64,000 nucleotides of DNA from Cyanothece sp. BG0011 (GCF_003013815.1 NZ_PRLH01000046.1:45120-109119); one strand, 5' to 3'. Shown: positions 1-9,082, numbered from the stretch's first letter. Numbers and translations are program-made. The notes: a model not told the origin generated them from the sequence alone.

Positions 1-2
1 CT

Positions 3-704
3 ACCCTGAGATTAGGTCGTCTCAAAGGCATTGATCGTCCCGCCATTGGCACCGTATTTCCCACCCTATTAGCAGGAAAATCGGTAATTATTTTAGACGT
101 GGGAGCCAATGTGGATTGTCGCCCCAAATATTTAGAACAATTTGCCCTAATGGGAACCATTTACAGTCAATATGTAATGGGAGTTAATGACCCGAAAGTG
201 GGACTGTTGAATATTGGGGAAGAATCGAGCAAAGGTAACGACCTCGCCTTAGCGACCTATCAATTATTAGAAAACAACCCAACCATTCCTTTTATCGGTA
301 ATGCCGAAGGCCGAGACGTGCTTTCGGGTAACTTTGATGTAATTGTCTGTGATGGTTTTGTGGGCAATGTTCTGCTGAAGTTTGCTGAGGCAGTAGGAGA
401 AATTGTCTTACAAATTATGCGAGAAGAATTACCCCAAGGGTGGCGTGGGACTTTAGGCACGGCTATCCTTAAACCCAACTTGAAAAAACTCAAACAACGG
501 ATCGATCACGCTGAACACGGAGGAGCCTTATTATTAGGGGTGGCCGGTGTTTGTATTATTAGTCATGGTAGCTCTAACGCTCCATCGATTTTTAATGCCA
601 TTCGTCTGGCCACTGAAGCGATCGATCATCAAGTATTAGACAGAATTAAAGCCTCTCAAGACAATCCTATCCCCGATAGTGTAGAAACTTCGGTGGAAAA
701 ATAA
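3..704 (+). CDS. plsX: Phosphate acyltransferase PlsX (5' partial)
   Basis: PlsX makes acyl-phosphate from acyl-ACP, the first step of bacterial phospholipid synthesis, at the inner face of the membrane. The frame is open from base 3, so the gene begins before the window and about 233 C-terminal residues are seen. Family features visible are the segment LGRLKGIDRPAIG near the cut edge, ILDVGANVDCRP, the NIGEESSKGN loop and the glycine-rich GGALLLGVAGVCIISHG near the end. fabH follows 149 bases downstream and fabD after that, the usual plsX-fabH-fabD order. An internal GTG at 99 is not the true start, because the homologous sequence continues upstream of it. Confidence 0.95.
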   Translation, partial: TLRLGRLKGIDRPAIGTVFPTLLAGKSVIILDVGANVDCRPKYLEQFALMGTIYSQYVMGVNDPKVGLLNIGEESSKGNDLALATYQLLENNPTIPFIGNAEGRDVLSGNFDVIVCDGFVGNVLLKFAEAVGEIVLQIMREELPQGWRGTLGTAILKPNLKKLKQRIDHAEHGGALLLGVAGVCIISHGSSNAPSIFNAIRLATEAIDHQVLDRIKASQDNPIPDSVETSVEK

Positions 705-853
705 TGGGATAATGAGACAACCAGAGATAAATGGGGATCTTTTGATCATCCTCATTACCCAACCAACCTAACCAAAGATCAAAAGAGGTAATGAAGATTG
801 AGGTCACCATCAAGTCTCATCGATTAGTTAGCAACACTTAGGGGGAAAGGTTA

Positions 854-1861
854 TTGAAAGCCATCGGGGTAAGCATCATAGGTTGTGGTTCTGCTGCACC
901 CAAGCAGGTGATGACCAATGAGGATTTAAGTCTTTTGGTCGACACCTCTGACGAATGGATTCGCACCAGAACAGGAATCCGAAAGCGACATTTAGTCACA
1001 ACAGATTCCTCCTTAAGCGATCTCTCCGCTCAAGCCGCTAAAGAAGCGATCGCTATGGCAGCACTAGACCCTGGGGAGATAGATTTGATTATTTTAGCCA
1101 CCTCGACGGCCGACGATCTCTTTGGGAGTGCAGCTAAAATACAACATATGTTAGAGGCGAATCAGGCAGTGGCCTTTGATTTAACCGCCGCTTGTTCGGG
1201 TTTTGTGTTTGGACTAATTACTGCGGCCCAATTTATTCGCACCGGAGTCTATAAAAATGTCTTAGTCATCGGGGCCGATATTCTTTCCCGTTGGGTTGAT
1301 TGGTCAGATCGTAGCACCTGCGTTCTGTTTGGAGATGGTGCCGGGGCAGTGGTCTGTCAAGGCACCACAGATGACGATAATTTGTTAGGGTTTGCCATGT
1401 ACAGTGATGGCAAACAACATGATGCCCTAAATCTTGCCTATCACGGCAACGACACAGCCTTAAAAGAGGGCATCACCATCAATCAAGGCACCTATCAGCC
1501 CATTACCATGAAAGGACGAGATGTTTATCGTTTTGCCGTAGAAAAAGTGCCAGAAGTGATAGAAAAGGCACTGTTTAATGCTCAGTTAACCACCGATGAT
1601 ATTGACTGGTTAATTTTACATCAAGCCAATCAAAGAATTATTGATGCAGTGGCCAAGCGGTTAAAGATTCCTCCCCAGAAAGTTATCGCCAATTTAGATG
1701 AATATGGTAATACCTCGGCCGCGTCCATTCCCCTTGCTCTTGATGAAGCAGTTAGACAGGGAAAAATAAAGCCTGGGGAAATTGTAGCGAGTTCCGGGTT
1801 TGGTGCCGGTTTAACTTGGGGAGCAACCATTTTTCGCTGGGGTATCTCACCCCAATCATGA
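854..1861 (+). CDS. fabH: 3-oxoacyl-ACP synthase III (FabH)
   Basis: FabH condenses acetyl-CoA with malonyl-ACP to start type II fatty acid synthesis in the cytosol. The 335-residue protein has the usual length. The thiolase-fold catalytic triad is visible: Cys114 in AACSGF, His256 in LHQANQRI and Asn286 in YGNTSAAS. DTSDEWIRTRTGI near residue 31 is the conserved N-terminal signature. The start is TTG at 854, preceded by a purine-rich GGGGGAAAGG about four bases upstream, and the homology begins right there. It lies between plsX and fabD, 37 bases before fabD, so the three probably share a transcript. Confidence 0.97.
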   Translation: MKAIGVSIIGCGSAAPKQVMTNEDLSLLVDTSDEWIRTRTGIRKRHLVTTDSSLSDLSAQAAKEAIAMAALDPGEIDLIILATSTADDLFGSAAKIQHMLEANQAVAFDLTAACSGFVFGLITAAQFIRTGVYKNVLVIGADILSRWVDWSDRSTCVLFGDGAGAVVCQGTTDDDNLLGFAMYSDGKQHDALNLAYHGNDTALKEGITINQGTYQPITMKGRDVYRFAVEKVPEVIEKALFNAQLTTDDIDWLILHQANQRIIDAVAKRLKIPPQKVIANLDEYGNTSAASIPLALDEAVRQGKIKPGEIVASSGFGAGLTWGATIFRWGISPQS

Positions 1862-1898
1862 AAACGTTGATAAAACAGTTGATACATAGGTAAGTAAA

Positions 1899-2774
1899 AT
1901 GATGAAAACAGCATGGGTATTTCCAGGACAAGGATCACAAGCGGTGGGGATGGGAGAAGATTTGATCAAAACCCCTATGGGTAAAGGTCGTTTTACAGAA
2001 GCAGAAACCATTTTAGGTTGGTCGGTGTTAGATAAATGTCTTGGAGATGAACAGGAGTTAGCAAAGACTTTATACACTCAACCCTGTTTATATGTGGTGG
2101 AAAGTATTTTAATTGACTTATTAAAAGATCAAGGTCAAAAGGTGGATTTAGTCGCCGGTCATAGTTTAGGAGAATATTCCGCTTTATATGCTGCTGAAGT
2201 GTTTGATTTTGCCACAGGGTTAAAGTTAGTGAAACGTCGGGCCGAGTTGATGAGTGAAGCGGCCGGGGGCAAAATGGTGGCGTTGATGAAGTTCGATCGC
2301 TCTGGGTTAGAAGAGGCGATCGCAGCGATTCCTGATGTGGTATTAGCCAATGACAACAGCGATCAACAAGTGGTCATTTCTGGAACCCCCGAAGCAGTGG
2401 ATCAACTCACCTCTCAAGTGAAGAGTAAACGGGCTATCCCTTTAAAAGTATCCGGGGCGTTTCATTCTCCGATGATGGCCCAAGCAGCAGCAAAATTTAA
2501 CGAGTTATTAGAAGAAGCTACCTTTACAGACGCAAAAATTCCTGTACTTTCCAATGTTGAGCCAACTCCTAGCACCTCAGCAACTATCTTAAAAGAACGT
2601 TTAACCCAACAAATGACTGGGTCTGTGCGTTGGCGCGAGATTATGTTAGCCTTGCCTCAACAGGACATTACTCGTGTTTTAGAAGTGGGACCGGGTAAAG
2701 TGTTAGCTGGTTTGATTAAACGGGGTTGTTCTGAGGTTGATGTGAGTAATGTGGCAAGTCTTAATGATTTTTAG
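1899..2774 (+). CDS. fabD: Malonyl-CoA:ACP transacylase (FabD)
   Basis: FabD moves malonyl groups from CoA to acyl carrier protein and so supplies the chain-extension substrate. At 291 residues it is a standard single-domain enzyme. The N-terminal oxyanion region reads VFPGQGSQAVGMG, the nucleophile is Ser89 in GHSLGEYSA, and the partner His189 lies in GAFHSPMM. The gene starts at ATG 1899; a second ATG one codon later would serve equally well. It ends 36 bases before tRNA-Pro. All key residues are present. Confidence 0.97.
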   Translation: MMKTAWVFPGQGSQAVGMGEDLIKTPMGKGRFTEAETILGWSVLDKCLGDEQELAKTLYTQPCLYVVESILIDLLKDQGQKVDLVAGHSLGEYSALYAAEVFDFATGLKLVKRRAELMSEAAGGKMVALMKFDRSGLEEAIAAIPDVVLANDNSDQQVVISGTPEAVDQLTSQVKSKRAIPLKVSGAFHSPMMAQAAAKFNELLEEATFTDAKIPVLSNVEPTPSTSATILKERLTQQMTGSVRWREIMLALPQQDITRVLEVGPGKVLAGLIKRGCSEVDVSNVASLNDF

Positions 2775-2810
2775 TCTTCAATTTTGGTACAATTAAGATG
2801 CTATTCTTAA

Positions 2811-2884
2811 CGGGATGTAGCGCAGCTTGGTAGCGCACTTCGTTCGGGACGAAGGGGCCGCTGGTTCGAATCCAGTCATCCCGA
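2811..2884 (+). tRNA. tRNA-Pro (CGG)
   Basis: A 74-base cloverleaf. The acceptor CGGGATG pairs perfectly with CATCCCG, the anticodon stem CTTCG/CGAAG closes a seven-base loop TTCGGGA with anticodon CGG, and the T arm contains GGTTCGAATCC. The discriminator is A and CCA is not encoded. It sits directly after fabD and before the convergent O-methyltransferase gene. Confidence 0.97.
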
Positions 2885-2902
2885 TTTTAATACAAAATAT
2901 TA

Positions 2903-3565
2903 TTATTTCTTCAAGGCTAATGTTAACCCGTCGGCAATAGGAACTATACTTAAGGCAATTCTAGGATCTTGATGCAATTTTTGATTAAAGTTTCTAATTT
3001 TTTCCGTGCGATTATCCTTAATGTCGGGATCAGCCACTTTTCCTCCCCATAATACATTATCAATGGCAATCAATCCCCCTGGTTTCACTAACCATAATGC
3101 TTTTTCATAATAATTATTATTATTACTTTTATCGGCATCAATAAAAGCAAAATCAAAGGTATTGTTTTCTCCTTGGGCTATTAAGTGATCTAAGGTTTCT
3201 AAAGCCGGTGCAAGCTGTAAATTAATTTTATGACTGACTCCTGCTTTTTGCCAAAATTGTTGGGCTATTTGGGTCATTTTTTCATCAACATCACAGGCAA
3301 TGACTTGACCATCAGATGGTAATGCTAAGGCAACCACTAAGGCACTATATCCTGTAAAAACACCAATGTCTAAGGTTTTTTTTGCTTTCATTAACTGCAC
3401 TAATAATGCCATAAATTGACCTTGTTCGGGGGCAATTTGCATTCTAGCCGTTGGATACTTTTGGGTTTCTTCTCGTAACGCTTTTAAGATGTCTACTTCT
3501 CTGACAGAAACCTGTTGAAAATATTGATATAAGTTTGAATCTAATCCTAATGTTTTATTGGCCAT
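2903..3565 (-). CDS. Class I SAM-dependent O-methyltransferase
   Basis: A 220-residue member of the caffeoyl-CoA/catechol O-methyltransferase family. The SAM-binding motif LDIGVFTGYSALVVA lies near residue 80, followed by IACDVDE (the acidic residue expected to contact ribose) and the metal-binding pattern FAFIDADKSN and AIDNVLWGG. Cyanobacterial members act on small catechol-like compounds; the substrate here cannot be read from sequence. Its ATG lies inside the last codons of thiS (11-base overlap in another frame), so translation is probably coupled to the thiamine gene, although no thiamine role is known for this family. Confidence 0.9.
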   Translation of the reverse strand: MANKTLGLDSNLYQYFQQVSVREVDILKALREETQKYPTARMQIAPEQGQFMALLVQLMKAKKTLDIGVFTGYSALVVALALPSDGQVIACDVDEKMTQIAQQFWQKAGVSHKINLQLAPALETLDHLIAQGENNTFDFAFIDADKSNNNNYYEKALWLVKPGGLIAIDNVLWGGKVADPDIKDNRTEKIRNFNQKLHQDPRIALSIVPIADGLTLALKK

Positions 3566-3782
3566 TGCCTCCCCCTACAATGGTAACAATTTCTAAGCGA
3601 TCGCCTGTTTTTAAGGTGGTATTCTCCCAATATTGTCGATGTAAAATTTCTCCGTTATATTCTACTGCCACTAGGCGAGGATTGAGTCCCATTGTTTCTA
3701 AAAATTGAGGTAAATTATGTCCCGATAAACAGGTTTTTTCTTCCCCATTGACTTGTAATTTTATGGTTTTTGTGCTATTCAT
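3555..3782 (-). CDS. thiS: Sulfur carrier protein ThiS
   Basis: ThiS is the small ubiquitin-like protein that carries thiocarboxylate sulfur for thiazole synthesis. The 75-residue sequence has the beta-grasp pattern KLQVNGEEKTC at the start and DRLEIVTIVGGG near the end. It lies three bases after thiE on the same strand, which supports the assignment. The C-terminus is odd: ThiS normally ends in Gly-Gly, because adenylation acts on the terminal glycine, but here Asn-Gly-Gln follow the glycines. Either the tail is trimmed by a protease or the exact end differs. Confidence 0.85.
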   Translation of the reverse strand: MNSTKTIKLQVNGEEKTCLSGHNLPQFLETMGLNPRLVAVEYNGEILHRQYWENTTLKTGDRLEIVTIVGGGNGQ

Positions 3783-3785
3783 TGA

Positions 3786-4805
3786 TTATTGTAGGTTTAA
3801 TTTTTTCAATAATTCTTGTGTGGTTATTTTGGGATCATCTGCTTCCATAATAGCACGAACTAAAGCCACTTGAGTTGCCCCGGATGCCTTCACTTCAGTG
3901 ACATTCGTTTCATCAATTCCACCAATGGCAAACCAAGGAATGGGAGAGGTTTCGACGGCATATTTCACATAGTCTAAACCCGCTGCTTTTTTATCCGGTT
4001 TGGTTGGGGTAGCATAGACGGGACCCACTCCAATATAATCAGCTTTTTCGGCGATCGCTTTTTCCATTTCTTGGGGGTTTGTGGTGGAACGTCCGATAAT
4101 TTTATTTGGTCCTAATATCCGTCTGGCTAGGGCAATGGGGATATCTTGTTGTCCTAAATGAACCCCGTCTGCATCTACTGCTAACGCAATATCAACCCGA
4201 TCATTGACAATAAATAAAGCGTCATATTGATGACATAATTCACATAATTTTTTGGCTATATCTAAGCGAATAATATCATCTATTTTTTTCTCTCTATACT
4301 GAACTAATGTTAATCCCCCTTGTAAGGCTGACTCTACAATTGTTAATAAATTTTCTGTTGCAGAGGTGACTAAATATAAGGGAGATTGTTTTAACTTTTG
4401 ATAACGATTATTTTGTAATAATTCACTTTCTAAGGTATAAACTTGATAACGAATTTTCTTACAAGAACTTCCCATCTTAGGATCATACAATTTCCCATAT
4501 TCTTCTAATACCCTTAACCCTTCTTGAACCCGACATAAATTAGCTTGTAAAAGTTGATTAATTGTTTCTCTTTTTTCTTCTTGAGGATGGGATAATTCTA
4601 TTCCTGGATCATTCGGCGTATCCCTAGCCATGCGTAATTCCGATGTATGCCAATGGGCAATTTCTTGACGCATTTGTTTACAAGTATCAGCCCACTCACT
4701 ATTTTCTAATCCTAACCGACACCATTCTTCAACGACTCTTAAGCCTTCCCTGACGCGATCTAAATTAGCATCTAAAATCCGAAAAATTGCTAAATTTTTA
4801 TCCAT
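3786..4805 (-). CDS. thiE: Thiamine-phosphate synthase, long cyanobacterial form
   Basis: ThiE joins HMP-pyrophosphate and thiazole phosphate into thiamine phosphate. The 339-residue protein is longer than the ~210-residue enzyme of most bacteria. Residues 1 to about 130 form a helical N-terminal domain with an internal repeat (RVREGLRVVEEWCRL and RVQEGLRVLEEYGKL). The catalytic TIM barrel occupies about 140 to 339, with QYREK, FIVNDRVDIALAVDADGVHLGQ, IIGRSTTN, YIGVGPVYATPTK and WFAIGGI. This two-part architecture is typical of cyanobacteria. thiS follows three bases downstream. No TPP riboswitch was recognised in the 94 bases upstream. Confidence 0.95.
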   Translation of the reverse strand: MDKNLAIFRILDANLDRVREGLRVVEEWCRLGLENSEWADTCKQMRQEIAHWHTSELRMARDTPNDPGIELSHPQEEKRETINQLLQANLCRVQEGLRVLEEYGKLYDPKMGSSCKKIRYQVYTLESELLQNNRYQKLKQSPLYLVTSATENLLTIVESALQGGLTLVQYREKKIDDIIRLDIAKKLCELCHQYDALFIVNDRVDIALAVDADGVHLGQQDIPIALARRILGPNKIIGRSTTNPQEMEKAIAEKADYIGVGPVYATPTKPDKKAAGLDYVKYAVETSPIPWFAIGGIDETNVTEVKASGATQVALVRAIMEADDPKITTQELLKKLNLQ

Positions 4806-4844
4806 GTTTTCTCAATGGTATTATTATATTATTTACGCGGGATA

Positions 4845-4871
4845 AAGGTGCGATACTGAGTAACGCACCTT
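4845..4871 (-). terminator. Hairpin after transaldolase gene
   Basis: A perfect 8-bp inverted repeat (AAGGTGCG / CGCACCTT) with an 11-base loop lies 29 bases past the end of the transaldolase gene and before thiE. It has no clear T-run, so it may be a weak terminator or an mRNA-stabilising hairpin. Confidence 0.5.
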
Positions 4872-4899
4872 CTCTAAATGAGAAGCCAAAAAGAAGAGA

Positions 4900-6072
4900 T
4901 TAAGCTTCAACTAAACGGATGGCAGCCCCTAAACCAGCAGCCATTTCTTCAGGAGTAATTTTACCATCATGATTAACATCAATGGCATCAAAAACAAGAT
5001 CCGTTCCGGCCCATTCTTCACGGGTAATAAAGCCATCGCCATCTAAATCATAGACGCGGAAAATATCGGCGGCCGCATTATTAACTTTGGTTTCCCCTTC
5101 GATGCGAGTTAAGCGATCTTTGAGCATTTCTTCGAGGGTTTCTAAGGCTTTGGTAAAGCCATTAATACCTTCATCTAGCTTGTCGTAAGCCATTTTATCC
5201 TCTTGGTGCATCTTATCAAAAGTTGCTTTATCCATAGGGATCTTTTCGATATCCATCTTAGCAGCAACTTCGGGATCTAGCTTACGGGGTAACGTTTCTT
5301 CAGTGGAATTTAACTGCTCTAATAACTTAGGAGAAATGGTTAATAAATCGCTACCAGCTAACTCACAAATTTCTCCAATATTACGGAAACTTGCCCCCAT
5401 AACTTCGGTTTTATAACCGAATTTTTTGTAATAGTTGTAAATACTGGTAACTGATTGAACGCCAGGATCTTCTGTGGCTGTATATTCTTTTCCTGTTTCT
5501 TTTTTGTACCAGTCTAAAATACGACCCACGAAAGGAGAAATTAAGGTAACATTAGCTTCTGCACAAGCGATGGCTTGGTGCATTCCAAACAGTAAGGTTA
5601 AGTTACAGTGAATTCCTTCTTTTTCTAAGACTTCGGCTGCTTTAATACCTTCCCAAGTGGAGGCAATTTTAATTAAGATGCGATCGCGGGAAACGCCGGC
5701 TTTTTCGTATTCAGAAATCAAATAACGGGCTTTTTCGAGGGTTCCTTCGGTATCATAAGATAAACGGGCATCCACTTCCGTTGAAACGCGGCCGGGAATA
5801 ATTTCGAGAATTTTTAAGCCAAAAGCGACCGCTAAGCGATCAAATGCTAGGGTAACCACATCCGACTCATCGGCCTCTTTTCCTAACTCTTGTCTAGCGG
5901 TTTTGAGGGTATCATCCACAATGGACTGGTATTGTGGCATTTGGGCTGCTGCGGTGATTAAAGAGGGGTTGGTTGTGGCATCACGGGGGGTAAAGGTTTC
6001 AATGGCTTGAATATCCCCTGTATCAGCAACAACAATGGTAAATTCTCTCAATTGTTCTAATAATGTTGCCAT
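4900..6072 (-). CDS. tal: Transaldolase with C-terminal EF-hand pair
   Basis: Transaldolase moves dihydroxyacetone units in the oxidative pentose phosphate pathway, the main night-time carbon route of cyanobacteria. Residues 1 to about 325 are the TalB-type barrel; DATTNPSLI near residue 30 and [16 protein letters not shown], holding the Schiff-base lysine, are clear. The last ~60 residues carry two canonical EF-hand loops, [12 protein letters not shown] and [12 protein letters not shown], with all the usual calcium ligands. An EF-hand extension on transaldolase is known from other cyanobacteria. It suggests calcium-responsive behaviour, but that is inference. The ATG at 6072 has a purine-rich site (AAGGAG) just upstream. 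Confidence 0.95.
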   Translation of the reverse strand: MATLLEQLREFTIVVADTGDIQAIETFTPRDATTNPSLITAAAQMPQYQSIVDDTLKTARQELGKEADESDVVTLAFDRLAVAFGLKILEIIPGRVSTEVDARLSYDTEGTLEKARYLISEYEKAGVSRDRILIKIASTWEGIKAAEVLEKEGIHCNLTLLFGMHQAIACAEANVTLISPFVGRILDWYKKETGKEYTATEDPGVQSVTSIYNYYKKFGYKTEVMGASFRNIGEICELAGSDLLTISPKLLEQLNSTEETLPRKLDPEVAAKMDIEKIPMDKATFDKMHQEDKMAYDKLDEGINGFTKALETLEEMLKDRLTRIEGETKVNNAAADIFRVYDLDGDGFITREEWAGTDLVFDAIDVNHDGKITPEEMAAGLGAAIRLVEA

Positions 6073-6475
6073 ATTTGCTCCTTAGGATAATGGTAAAAAT
6101 TCCACGATTTAAGCAGATAACTTAAGTTCAATCAACCCTGATCATGCTATCTTTTTAACCATATCAGCTACGGCTTGTCTCCCTTGATAATTTCAGGAAT
6201 TCCTAATCATTTGAGTTTCTTTTTTGCCCTTAGTTATCAGTAGTTAGGTTAGTCCGAATCTCGTCTAATCTTGACTCAAATTGTAGAGAGTATCCCAAGG
6301 TTTTTCAGGCAAAAGGCAAGGGTTCTTCCCCTAACAAAAGGGGGAGTTAGAGGGGGTGGCAATAGGCAAGAGTGAGAGGATTGGCAAGAGAATCTCTTTT
6401 TGTCTAAAAACGAGAGATTCTCCTGTGCAAATCCCAGGAGGAAAAAAGCAAAAACTAACACAGTAGAGCCATTTT
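6073..6475. other. Gene-free stretch between tal and lipoprotein gene
   Basis: About 400 bases with no convincing gene. It holds the tal upstream region (6073-6250) and a copy of a dispersed palindromic repeat at 6315-6370. An open frame across 6276-6584 exists on the minus strand but has no family features and runs through the repeat. Confidence 0.6.
6315..6370 (-). repeat. Dispersed repeat, copy 1
   Basis: A ~55-base element whose reverse complement begins near CTTGCCTATTGCCACCCCC and contains a hairpin of C-rich and G-rich arms (CCCCC then GGGG) around TTTTGTTA. Near-identical copies occur at 31687-31740 and 51740-51794. It resembles the short mobile palindromic repeats common in cyanobacterial intergenic DNA. 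Confidence 0.8.
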
Positions 6476-6874
6476 TTAAGATTCTGTCCTCACCGTTTGA
6501 CCGGTTTGATCGGTACGATAAACCCAAGTGGTTTGACCATCGGTTACGGTGATTCGCCATCCTTCTACTAAGGCTTGGGTACACATTTCATCGGGTTTGG
6601 CTAATCCTAAACAACCATCGGGCCAAGTGTTGGCCTCGGTTTGTGTGACCTGTAAGTTCTCAGACTCAATGGTATTGTTGCTAGTGATATCATTAAAGAC
6701 GGCATCAATAACGGCTTGAGGGGCTTCGGTGTTCTTATTCATAGTTTCTTGATTTATAGTGGGTTCAGAGGTGGGTTGAGTCCCATTAGAGGTGTCTGAG
6801 GATTGACACCCCCAAACACTAATAACGATAACTAAACAACAACAAAGACAAAACTTTCTCATTGACTTCTCCAT
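6476..6874 (-). CDS. Lipoprotein of unknown function
   Basis: A 132-residue secreted lipoprotein. Residues 1-23 form a signal peptide with a hydrophobic core ending in VWGC, a lipobox, so Cys23 should be lipidated. A Ser/Thr/Asn-rich linker follows. The C-terminal half carries the pattern WPDGCLGLA, C, VEGWRI and WVYRTDQTGQ with two cysteines that could form a disulfide; I have a general impression of this pattern in other cyanobacterial unknowns. ATG at 6874 or the one at 6862 (MRKFCL) could start it. Role unknown. Confidence 0.75.
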   Translation of the reverse strand: MEKSMRKFCLCCCLVIVISVWGCQSSDTSNGTQPTSEPTINQETMNKNTEAPQAVIDAVFNDITSNNTIESENLQVTQTEANTWPDGCLGLAKPDEMCTQALVEGWRITVTDGQTTWVYRTDQTGQTVRTES

Positions 6875-7064
6875 AAAAGCCTCGGTCTCACCATCATACT
6901 TTAGAGGTTATTCTTCGAAGGTTCGTAAGGGTTGTTTCGATGCTATGGGACAGAAGTTGTTTTTTCGGATAATTTAATTTTTTTTGAAATTTTTTAATAT
7001 TTTTTGATAAACTGTAACATATAGAAACACTTGACTCATAAAAGCGTTAGGAGAGCAAAATCCA

Positions 7065-7430
7065 ATGGCAGGATTTTTTGGACTATTTAGTGGCCGTAAA
7101 GCAAAGTTTGTTGACGAACCTGATAACACACCGACTCAACCCAAGAAAAAAGAAGCCTTTTTCTTAGATAATGATTCAGCAAAAACTCTAGGAGATACTG
7201 AGTTTATGCGTAAACCCATTACCATTAGACGGACCTTTGCCAAAGGGGGTGAACTGGTTCAAGATATCTCTTCTATGGAAAAGAAAAAAGCAGGCAGTAA
7301 TGGTACTGCTTCTAATAAAGCTAACCAAACCAGTGCCTCTCAAGGAACAGCCTCTGCTAATACAGAACGTCGTAAAGCTGATAGTAGCATGGATATGTTC
7401 CGTAACATGGCTCGTGATATGAAGAAATAA
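7065..7430 (+). CDS. Conserved hypothetical protein
   Basis: A 121-residue soluble protein with no recognised domain. It starts MAGFFGLFSGRKAKFVDEP; the middle FFLDNDSAKTLGDTEFMRKP and ITIRRTFAKGG look ordered, and the rest is a low-complexity Ser/Thr/Ala/Lys tail ending in FRNMARDMKK. ATG 7065 has GTTAGGAGAGC about nine bases upstream as ribosome binding site. A good terminator follows at 7473, so it is a single-gene unit. I believe similar proteins occur across cyanobacteria, but no function is known to me. Confidence 0.8.
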   Translation: MAGFFGLFSGRKAKFVDEPDNTPTQPKKKEAFFLDNDSAKTLGDTEFMRKPITIRRTFAKGGELVQDISSMEKKKAGSNGTASNKANQTSASQGTASANTERRKADSSMDMFRNMARDMKK

Positions 7431-7472
7431 AGCTTATTATTTGGCTAGAACAATTAGCTAAAAATTCGTTGA

Positions 7473-7499
7473 GGGCTTAATATTCTTAGGCCCTTTTTT
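7473..7499 (+). terminator. Rho-independent terminator
   Basis: GGGCTTA pairs with TAGGCCC (one G-U) around a seven-base loop, followed by a run of T. It lies 42 bases after the preceding gene's stop. Confidence 0.85.
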
Positions 7500-7594
7500 A
7501 TAGCAACCAGTTTGTAAACTGTCCCAAAGTATTCAGATCAATTACCAATTACGATAACATTGTATCTAAACTAAAATTGAACTGACTAAGGATC

Positions 7595-7726
7595 ATGCTC
7601 TGTAATCGATGTCAACAACAAAGTTCCTGTTTAGCTTATAAATTAGCTTCGGTGGATCATAAAATCCAAGATGCTTTAAGAAAACTTAAAAGTTGTACTC
7701 AACAATTATCGGCTAAATCAAAATAA
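7595..7726 (+). CDS. Possible 43-residue cysteine-rich small protein
   Basis: A short open frame starting ATG 7595 with TAAGGATC immediately before it as a possible ribosome binding site. The product begins MLCNRCQQQSSCLAYKL and has four cysteines, two as CxxC and two spaced alone, then a helical Lys/Gln-rich tail. It ends 11 bases before the convergent LpxB-like gene. The CxxC motif and good site favour a real gene, but the size makes chance possible. Confidence 0.45.
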   Translation: MLCNRCQQQSSCLAYKLASVDHKIQDALRKLKSCTQQLSAKSK

Positions 7727-7736
7727 ACCTTAAAGG

Positions 7737-8906
7737 TTAAAGCAGTCGAGCGATCGCCTTAGCAAGATTGAGCGCTCCCCCTGGTTTGCCTACCCTTTCT
7801 AGTCCATTTTGTCTACAGTTTTGTAAATAATCTTTATCTTTTAAAATAGTTTGAATGGTTTGGGCTGCTTCGGTAAAAAGATGGGGATTTTTATGACTTT
7901 TTCCAATGGTTTTAACGGATAATCCTAATAATCTCATTTGTGCTTCGGCAAAAGCATAGGTAAATTGTGGGCCTTTTCCGGGTAATTGAATCACCGGTTT
8001 ACCTAATCCTACGACCTGTTCAACGGCAGTTCCTGCCATGCCGATCGCTAAATCACAATGGTTAATAATGTCAGCAAAAGCTTGATAATAACATTCAATT
8101 TTAATGGTATTTTTAACGAATCTTCCTAAAGATTCATATTGCCATCCTAGTTTTTTAGCTAACTTTTTTAAATCCGTTTCTTTAATAGCTTGAACTAAAG
8201 CGACTCGAAATTGTACCCTTTCTAAAGTAGCAAGAGATTCACAGACCTTTAACAATAATTCTAAATTATCTAGAGCTTCAGGAACACGACTTCCCGGTAA
8301 TAAAGCAAGGGTGGGTAGATTATCATCAAGCTGTAAATTTTTGCCCGTTGGCGTTAAAATATCCATGATAGGATAACCTAAAAAAGAAGCATTTTTAAAT
8401 CCTTGTTGCTGTAAATCTTCTGCTGTAAAAGCATCTCTGGTATAGATAGCTAAACAACGAGGCGATCGCAAACAAAAACGGGTTAACCAAGGAAGTTTTA
8501 ATCTGCCTTCATAATAACTAGAAGTGGAGACCAAAAAAGCCACAAAAGGACGACCGGAAATATAGGCCATGGTGACAGGAAAAATATCCCCAACCGCGAC
8601 AATTAAATGATAACGAGAACAATATTTTAAAAGGGTACGAATTTGATATAAGGTTAAACCAATTAAACCGGCAGATACATCTTTTAATAATGTCAGGGGA
8701 TTCATATAAAAAATGCCCCCGGATGGTAAATTTTTAGGTTGTCCGATCAAAGGTAAATTAAGAGAAAGATAAGCATTGCCTTCTCCCACTAAAGGCATGG
8801 CGGTAATGGTAAGATGGGGCGCAATTTTCCGCAATTCTTGGAGAATGAGACGACTGTTAAGGTCTTCTCCATGACCATTACTCATAAATAAGACTTCTTT
8901 GTTCAT
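7737..8906 (-). CDS. LpxB-related glycosyltransferase-like protein
   Basis: A ~389-residue protein related to lipid-A-disaccharide synthase but of the separate cyanobacterial group (TIGR03492-like). Motifs seen: FMSNGHGEDLNSR at the start, MPLVGEGNAYL, LLPGSRVPEA near the middle, IGMAGTAVEQVVGLGKPVI and PGKGPQFTYAFAEAQMR toward the end. True LpxB makes the lipid A disaccharide; the reaction of this group is not established. I chose ATG 8906 because it leaves a short lead before SNGHGED, as in the paralogue at 53114; ATG 8924 is also possible. No membrane segments stand out. Confidence 0.88.
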   Translation of the reverse strand: MNKEVLFMSNGHGEDLNSRLILQELRKIAPHLTITAMPLVGEGNAYLSLNLPLIGQPKNLPSGGIFYMNPLTLLKDVSAGLIGLTLYQIRTLLKYCSRYHLIVAVGDIFPVTMAYISGRPFVAFLVSTSSYYEGRLKLPWLTRFCLRSPRCLAIYTRDAFTAEDLQQQGFKNASFLGYPIMDILTPTGKNLQLDDNLPTLALLPGSRVPEALDNLELLLKVCESLATLERVQFRVALVQAIKETDLKKLAKKLGWQYESLGRFVKNTIKIECYYQAFADIINHCDLAIGMAGTAVEQVVGLGKPVIQLPGKGPQFTYAFAEAQMRLLGLSVKTIGKSHKNPHLFTEAAQTIQTILKDKDYLQNCRQNGLERVGKPGGALNLAKAIARLL

Positions 8907-9082
8907 TAAATTAATAATTGTCATTAAATTAATAATTAATAATGAATCATTACTGCTCTATGGTAAACATAGGTAACGGTAAAGGATAATGATTTCTTAA
9001 ATAATAGGTTAATCAGGGGAAGATTATCCTAAAATAGAAACAGGCTGAAAATTATTGTAGCTTTTAGGAGTCACCACAACCG

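Noticed and set aside
4806..4899. TPP riboswitch upstream of thiE
   Set aside because: Neither the CTGAGA nor the ACCTGA-type core is present; only a hairpin belonging to the tal end is seen.
6276..6584. 102-residue open frame on the minus strand
   Set aside because: It overlaps the lipoprotein gene in another frame and crosses the dispersed repeat.
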